Assembly (NCBI GenBank): GCA_021399435.1
Contig: JAJTUP010000029.1
Coordinates: 496,001 to 560,000, forward strand
Source of the DNA: Diaporthe sp. PMI_573
Taxonomy: Eukaryota; Ascomycota; Sordariomycetes; Diaporthales; Diaporthaceae
Length of the DNA: 64,000 bases
Reading direction: 5' to 3'
Shown: one piece after another, positions 57,904 to 64,000 of the stretch
Position numbering within the stretch: the stretch's first letter is position 1
Layout: each line of letters begins with the position of its first letter
Notes under the pieces: generated by a model
Told to the model about the DNA's origin: nothing
Database searches by the model: none
What the model saw: the letters and a program-made list of their open reading frames with translations, nothing else
Translations under genes and position numbers: made by a program

Positions 57904-60414
57904 GTTGGGCGGAGTCGGGGACTTGTAAAGGATCGTCGAGAACGGAAGAAAGGGTGTAAACACGACGTATTGCCCGAAACGGAGGAAAGGACAAATGAAT
58001 GCAGGCCCAGCCTATCGAAGAATCGAAAATAAGAATCGAAAGAAAAGAATTAGGAATCGTCAAGATCCTTTCTGAATGAGCGATAGAACAGTGGCTGAGG
58101 TGAAGAATGGCGAGATCTAAGTTTGCAGTCGGATGACAGTGTCTACAAAGGTATATGTAGGGCAGGGACGGGCACGACGCTTGGGCTCCTGGCCGCACGT
58201 TGTCGGCCGTGTCTGCCAGGGGTGCGGCGGGATGCTCAGTCCAACCAAGCAAGCGAGTCTCGCCAAGGAGGGGCCATTCTACAGAGACAGTGACTATTCG
58301 AGCCTTTCGAACAGACTCCGTCACAGCACGGTGGAGCGTGCCAGGCTGGTGGTGGCAGGCGGCTGTGTGTGTGTGTGTGCAGTGTGGGCTCGACGTTGTT
58401 TCGATATAATCCCAGGAGCAGGATATAAGGCCGGCCATAGGGAAGCTTGGTAGCGGCTGGCGAGCCCTGTTTGAGGGAGTCGCAGGGGATGCGGCGGGCG
58501 CCGGGGGGGGTACCCTGGGTGCCAATCTTGAAGATCTTAGGATGATCCAGCCACTATTACCACCCTCGCGCGTCGCTAGGCCTCAGCCCTGCTTCAACTG
58601 GACCATGTTGGCAAGGGGATCCCCCGGGGCGGCAATCTTCGCGGGTGTCACAAACCGAGGCAGATGACATCGACCACACCACGAGTACAATGCAGACGAT
58701 GCAGACAATGCAGAGACCAGGTACGGTGTCAAAGGTATCCACCAAATTTGCAGCTTGACGCAGGATGAGGACGTGCACCAGGAACACACCTCGGAGTTCG
58801 CCAAGGGCTCCATTTGGAAACATGCTTGAACAGGGGGTCGTGCCGGGGGGACAAGTGGGCTCAGAGTGGACATCCATCTGATGGGGCGGGGGGCCGGTCT
58901 TTTTTGCCCGATGATTCTGCTCTAACTGTGTGCGGACCCGTTGTGCCGATGTTTGAAGTGTGGCTTGCGGGAAGTGACAACGGACAATATTGAGACGAGT
59001 TTTTGTTTCGATGGCTTAAAATACGGCGGATTACTCGAAATGGCCGCCATGGTCATGACGTTGAACATTCCCCAGTACGTACGTGGGTACACGCGAGCAC
59101 CGAGAAGAGCCTGAGGAGAAGGACGGCGACTCAAGCTCGCGAGGGGCGCGATCATGCTTGCAAATCACACAGGCAAGACGCTCGGCATGAGCTTACTTTG
59201 GGTCAAGCAAGTTCGTCAAGTTCCGGATCGACTGCTCTGTTAATCTGTGTAGGGCAGGGGTGAGAGGCGGAGGAGGTTAAAAAGGAATGCTACTGTGCGT
59301 GCAGGACTCCGAAGCAGGCGCCGAGCCCGCCCGGGGCGTCCAGCTCCAGGGCTCTGCGGATTGCCTCTCTTGGCAGTACTAGAGCGATATGCAGCAGGGA
59401 AAGCAGCGATCATCGGGAAAATCCTGCGCGGTAGATGGTTTCTGGTGGGTGGGAACCGGAAACGACAAGACTGACAAGAATGAGTCTGTTTGGCAGGCGG
59501 CGCTCGTCAGGCTCGTATGTTGGCTCTGGCTCCCCAGACAGTTGGCGTAAGAGAGCCGCCCCTCGCAGGAGCGAGGCATGGGGGCCCCTGAGGGCGCATC
59601 CGCCGAGCTGCCCCATTGGGCAACTTAAACGGCTTGCGGCTGAACCCAAACGAGACCTCCTGTCAGACCCACTGCCAGAACATCGAGACGGTTTCATCCC
59701 ATTGTCAACTCACCTCTCCATCGAACCATATATCACCATCGGCCTAAAAACTCGGCGGTTCGGTGTCTTTTTTGCTCACTATCTGTCTCTATGTCTGCCT
59801 ACCTGCCCTGGTTCTGCCGTGTCTGACGACCGACGCGACTTTGGACGGCCGGCTCTTGTTCATGCCCTCAGCCTGCTGCAGCACATCCTCGGTCGATGCC
59901 GCCGATTGCAGGCAATCTGTGATGGTGCTCGAGTGCAACGTGGAGGGAGATCTCAGGCACCATTTCACGGAAGTCTGCCGCGGGATGAGTCTGACCAGGT
60001 CGTGAATCTCCACACCGACCCGTAATGGTACATCGAAAGGGATTTGCAAAACAAATGTAAATCTGATCAGCTACCATGAACGAAAAGAGGAAAGTGCAAA
60101 CCAGAAATCAAAGCGCGTATTCAAATATCACCACGCAAAGTGGATGACAAAGGCATGACCATCGTGAGTGGAGGAAAGAAATAACTAGTACCACGTTTTG
60201 CCCTGGTCTTGGCACCTCCCCTACAAAACCAGCCCCCTGGTCCCCTTAATTCCTTCCAATAGTCGCCGACCAATATTTCCACTCGCCCGGGCTGGACTTT
60301 CGGATTTGGGCTATTGGGCAGGCCAAGGGCAAAAGCGAGACGGGAATCGGAATAGGCTGTCATGCACCCCCTCGGCCCCATACCACTCATGGGGAACCGG
60401 CGGATCCGCAGGGC
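57904..60414. other. 2.5-kb spacer
   Basis: Promoter of the Egh16-like gene (C/T-poor on the plus strand, with a GT tract near 58,370) and 3' flank of the AAA ATPase. A G-run lies near 58,503. Frames at 59,435-60,025 show no domain. Confidence 0.45.
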
Positions 60415-63400
60415 TCAATACTCGTATCCAGCACGGCCGTAACTGTTCGCACGGCCGCTGCTCATGCTACCGCCTCTGCCATACCCGGTATCATCCGGTG
60501 AGAGCTCGTCGCCACCCCTTTGTCCATAGTGTCTGTCGTCGCCTCTCCTGGCCCTGGGGACCGTAGGAGTCGAGTAGGATGAAGGGAAACTCTGTCTCAC
60601 TGGGATATTCTTATACTTCCCATAATTCGGGCCGGCGAGGTCAACGTTGTCTTCCTCGTCCTCTTCATGCTCGTCGTCCAACGGCTCTCGAGGTAGAAGT
60701 CTCGGGGACCGGGTAGGCGCATCGAACATCGAGCCCCGACCAGCAGGGCTACGTGGCATCTCCCTACGAGAATGAAGCCGTTGAGCGCTTCGATAATCTG
60801 GACCAACCGGCCTCCTGTCGTGTTCTCTGGGATCTTGGTAGTAGTCGTTTCTTATTTGGAGGCTTTTTGCCGTGTCTGCGTCCACGCCTCTTGTTTTGGA
60901 GAGATAGTGATCAAATCTCTCAATGGATTGATTAACAATCTTGAAATGCCTGCTGTCCAACTTGAGTCTCCCGTGGCCAGTCGAGGCCTTTTCACCATTG
61001 ACCTGAGTGGGATGAGCGAAGTCCTCGTCATCTGAGTCGTCCGGATCCTTATTCCACAAGCTGAATTGGGCAAGAGAGTACGCGACTTGAAAAGCGTTCC
61101 GGATCTGTCGACCATTCCACCTCTGTGACTGCTTGTGGTCGTGAAAATGGTCTTTGGCAAATTCAAGGATGCTGTCATTGTCGATGACAACGGTGGTATG
61201 GCCTGGCCGGCTCGCTGTCTTGGCTGCTTCAATCTCGTGAAGCCTTACTAGATTGACTCCGAAGATATCCAGAGTCTGTCTTTCGTCCAATGGAGGATAG
61301 TAGAGGCTAACGTGAATCCTCGATTTGAAAGCCTCATCGATGGTGCCAACGCGATTAGTTGTCAAGAAGAGAATTCCATTGTAGTATTCGAGTACTCGAA
61401 GGAATACTACAAAACCCATCAGTAACTAGCCCGTCGGGGTACACTTTGGATCCGGAGTTTGGCTTACCAGATACTAATGCATTGCGCTTCAAATCATATA
61501 TATCTCGTGTCGACAGAAAAAGATCGGCTTCGTCTAGCAGCAGAACACAGTCCCAGATCTGAGCCAACCGAAAAGTCTCTTTAAGAGCTTTCTCGACTTC
61601 AGATGGGGTGAAGCCGAGATCTGCGGCCGTGATAGTGAAAAGGGGCTTTCGATTGTGCAGAGCCACTGCCTCAGCAGTCGTAGTCTTGCCAACACTGCCA
61701 CGCTTTGAGTTAGCAACAGGCCCTGTGCAAAACTCTAAATCGACATCTATCTCTGTAAAGACCATAGAGCCACGTCTGAGTGATATCCCCGAAAATGTGA
61801 CACTGGGTGCGGGAATATCGAAATCATCCCAAGACATTGAAGTGATAAGGAATGTGCTTCTTACCCAGGAACCCCGTGAAGTAGTATGATCAACCCCGCC
61901 CCTTTTCCACGAATAAAGTCTTGGTCCAAATTTTCCGATCCTGCATGCCGCCTTATATCTTGCTTTTCGAAGTGAGATCGAGCCAACGACTTGACCATGA
62001 TCTTATGGTCGGGGTTTATCTTCAGATCTCTGAAAGAATGCTTCGTAGAAGTAATGGGCGATATACAGTCTATGTCTGCCATGAAGAATTTACGCACTCG
62101 GAAGGAATAAGCGATGACACGCTGCGGCAACAGAATGTACGTTTCTTTGTCTGTCCAAATTCGTTATAATCTGGTCTCCAAATGATGATGATCGCAGGAA
62201 GGGGCTGTGGGTTTTTGGAGGGATCAGTGTTTAAACTCACCAAAATGGCTCGACAGGTCTGTTGTATATTCTTTGAGCCAAGATTCTTCCTCGTTATGTG
62301 CTTTGAGAAAGTGATCGCGCTTCAACATTGCGCGTTCTTGTTGGTTGTCGAGTCTCTCCTCCGTTTGCACAAGATCTCTGCTCTCCCCTAGAAGCTTCAC
62401 CCGTGTCGAGCTGTCCCAAAACTTGATTTCAATGGGGTCCGTAGCATTGTACCACCGGAAAGTATCCGTATCATAGGTCCCATCCACATCACCCACCATA
62501 TACGAGTTGGCTCTGCCCCCTTCTTTGAAATCAATCATGATCTCTCCATCAATGTACTCGGCATTCGGATTAGAGTTGATCAGCTCGACACCGAATTTGT
62601 GGAATACAATACTCCATCCATCGTAATGACAATGTTGTTCTCTGACCAGGGGCAGAAATCGCTTGCCTCGCTCACACAACTCGGTTTCAATCCTCTTCCT
62701 ATCCTTCTCGAAGCGTAGGGGGTAGGCCCACAAGCTTCGAATGTCCTTCTCTCCGGAGTATTCCTTGATGTCCATGACAACATCGCTGGCTCCATATTTT
62801 TCTCCGTCAAAGTCGACGTGGTATGCTCGAACTTTCAAACTACGCCTAGCGTTCCGCCAGTCAGAGGGCTCTATGTCATCCATTTCTGACGCATAAGCTG
62901 AAATGAACTTCCACACATTTTGCACTGCTCGCTTCTCGTTTGATTTGTTCTGTGCTGCCGACTTGGATGTTGCTGTGGATGTGGACGTCCCATGCGTTGT
63001 AAACAGCAGCTCGCCAGGGCGGAAGAACATGGGCAGGTCGCACCATCTCGCCCTCTGCTTGCTGGTACCGGCCGCTTCATCCCACATCGGAATAATGTTT
63101 CTCTCCACGAAGTCGACATACACTCGCATTTGTGGCAAAGCAATAGTTGGGTCTAAGGCAAACAAAGTCGCACCAATGTCTGTCCCGAAGAACGAATCGA
63201 TAATAGGCGTGTGACCTGTGGCATCCAAGGTCACGCCCAGGTCCATCTCCGTGTTCCCGGAATTCTCGAGACTATCGACGCACTTCTTCATGAGCGGTAA
63301 TGTGTGGTATAGCGTTTGGAATGGTCGGAAAAAGACCCGCGGCCTGTCGGATGGCCAGTCATTTATGACCCCGTCGCAGCTTGTAAGATGCGCCAGCAAT

Positions 63401-63996
63401 GGGGTGATGACTGGTGACTCGATACGCACTCTCTGAATCCAGCGGCTGTCGCCTGACGGGGCTTTTCTGCTGGCGATGGCTCTCTTGGAGTTCCGCCGAG
63501 CCTTCTCTTGTGCAATCTCGTCTCCTAGGTCCGGGTGACCGTACAATACCTCAATGATCTCCAAGCCATCCTCGGGGCTGTATCGGTTTTTGAAATGTTC
63601 GTAATCCGACCATTTGACAGCAGCTTTCCTTGGAAGCTTCTTTCGGTTTTCTTCCCATTCTTCTCGCTCTTTCGCGGCTTTTTCCTCAGCAGTTTTATCC
63701 GCGTCGTCACCCTTCGATGATGTGGTCGGCTGAGGTTGCATTGCTGGCGGCCCCTTTGAAGAGTCGTCTTTGGAGCTCTCCACGGCGGTATTCTCGTCTC
63801 CACTCATGATCTCTTGTGTTGAGTTCTGCGCCTTGTTATCGCCCGGGATCTCCACGTGCAACTTTCCCATCGTCTCTCTCGGGGCCACCGCGGCGGACTC
63901 TCCAGAGACATGCTGCTCAGCTGTCGTAGACGCGTCATAGGTTGCCATGGCTCTGCTTCGTGAGGAAGCCGTCTGATGTGCAATAATGGATGGCAA
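60415..63996 (-). CDS. AAA+ ATPase of the large fungal family with an N-terminal DUF7025-type domain
   Basis: Four exons (63996-62241, 62150-61865, 61694-61468, 61406-60415) join in frame to about 1086 residues. The start may be at 63996 or 63948, or lie beyond the window edge. A disordered charged N-terminus leads into a long conserved region (WSDYEHFKNRYSPEDGLEIIEVLYG, TWADIPMFFRP-like WCDLPMFFRPGELL, KEYSGEKDI, FHKFGVELINSNPN). The AAA domain has Walker A GVPGVGKT split by a 170-nt intron after the second Gly-Gly base pair (Lys about 684), Walker B CVLLLDEADLF, sensor FLTTNRVG and an arginine segment FKSRIH. The C-terminus is low-complexity Arg/Gly/Asp-rich (DDRHYGQRGG, SGRANSYGRAG). The cellular role of this family is not established. 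Proteins of this type are frequent in accessory regions. Confidence 0.88.
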
Positions 63997-64000
63997 AAAG

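Noticed and set aside
59435..60025. 196-codon plus-strand frame
   Set aside because: No domain. Arg/Pro/Ser-rich content is typical of spacer DNA here.

Overview
The window is nuclear DNA of a filamentous ascomycete (Pezizomycotina; a Sordariomycete-like fungus is my inference). The reasons are short GT..AG introns (about 50-200 nt, many with CTNAC-type branch sites), Zn(II)2Cys6 regulators, fungal rhodopsin-domain (PTH11/SAT4-like) membrane proteins, fungal polyketide synthase pieces, an Egh16/Gas1-type secreted protein and long gene-poor spacers. No function here was checked against a database. All calls come from motifs visible in the translated sequence and from exon joins that keep the reading frame.

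Layout. 0-7 kb: tail of a putative regulator, a frameshifted amino-acid permease, a rhodopsin-domain membrane protein and a small mitochondrial-type membrane protein. 7-11.6 kb: a long spacer with simple repeats that ends in a strong palindromic GATA site. 11.6-21 kb: a UapA/UapC-type uric acid-xanthine permease, a Q-rich repeat protein with an in-frame TAG, and a complete MSH6 mismatch-repair gene with four exons. 23-25 kb: a second rhodopsin-domain gene with a frameshift.

25-54 kb is accessory and visibly decaying. It holds the C-terminal ends of a highly reducing PKS (minus strand) and a non-reducing PKS (plus strand), joined back to back at about 26,700 and both carrying several breaks. 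It also holds an intact FAD monooxygenase, an intact CorA-like membrane protein, a large protein kinase fused to a von Willebrand A domain with a small divergent neighbour, an 11-bp minisatellite, a dead MFS drug transporter, an intact AflR-like regulator, an intact cupin protein, and fragments of an SDR and an NmrA-like protein. I read this as the ruin of one or more secondary-metabolite clusters. The HR/NR pair resembles that of resorcylic acid lactone clusters, which is inference. Some tailoring and regulatory genes outlived the synthases.

54-64 kb: a long spacer, a secreted Egh16-like appressorium-type protein, another spacer, and an AAA+ ATPase whose Walker A motif is split by an intron. 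The most interesting items are the head-to-head truncated PKS pair with its 10-bp duplication scar, the kinase-vWA fusion with a DPG motif, the palindromic GATA element before the purine permease, and the TAG codon that could serve as a splice acceptor.
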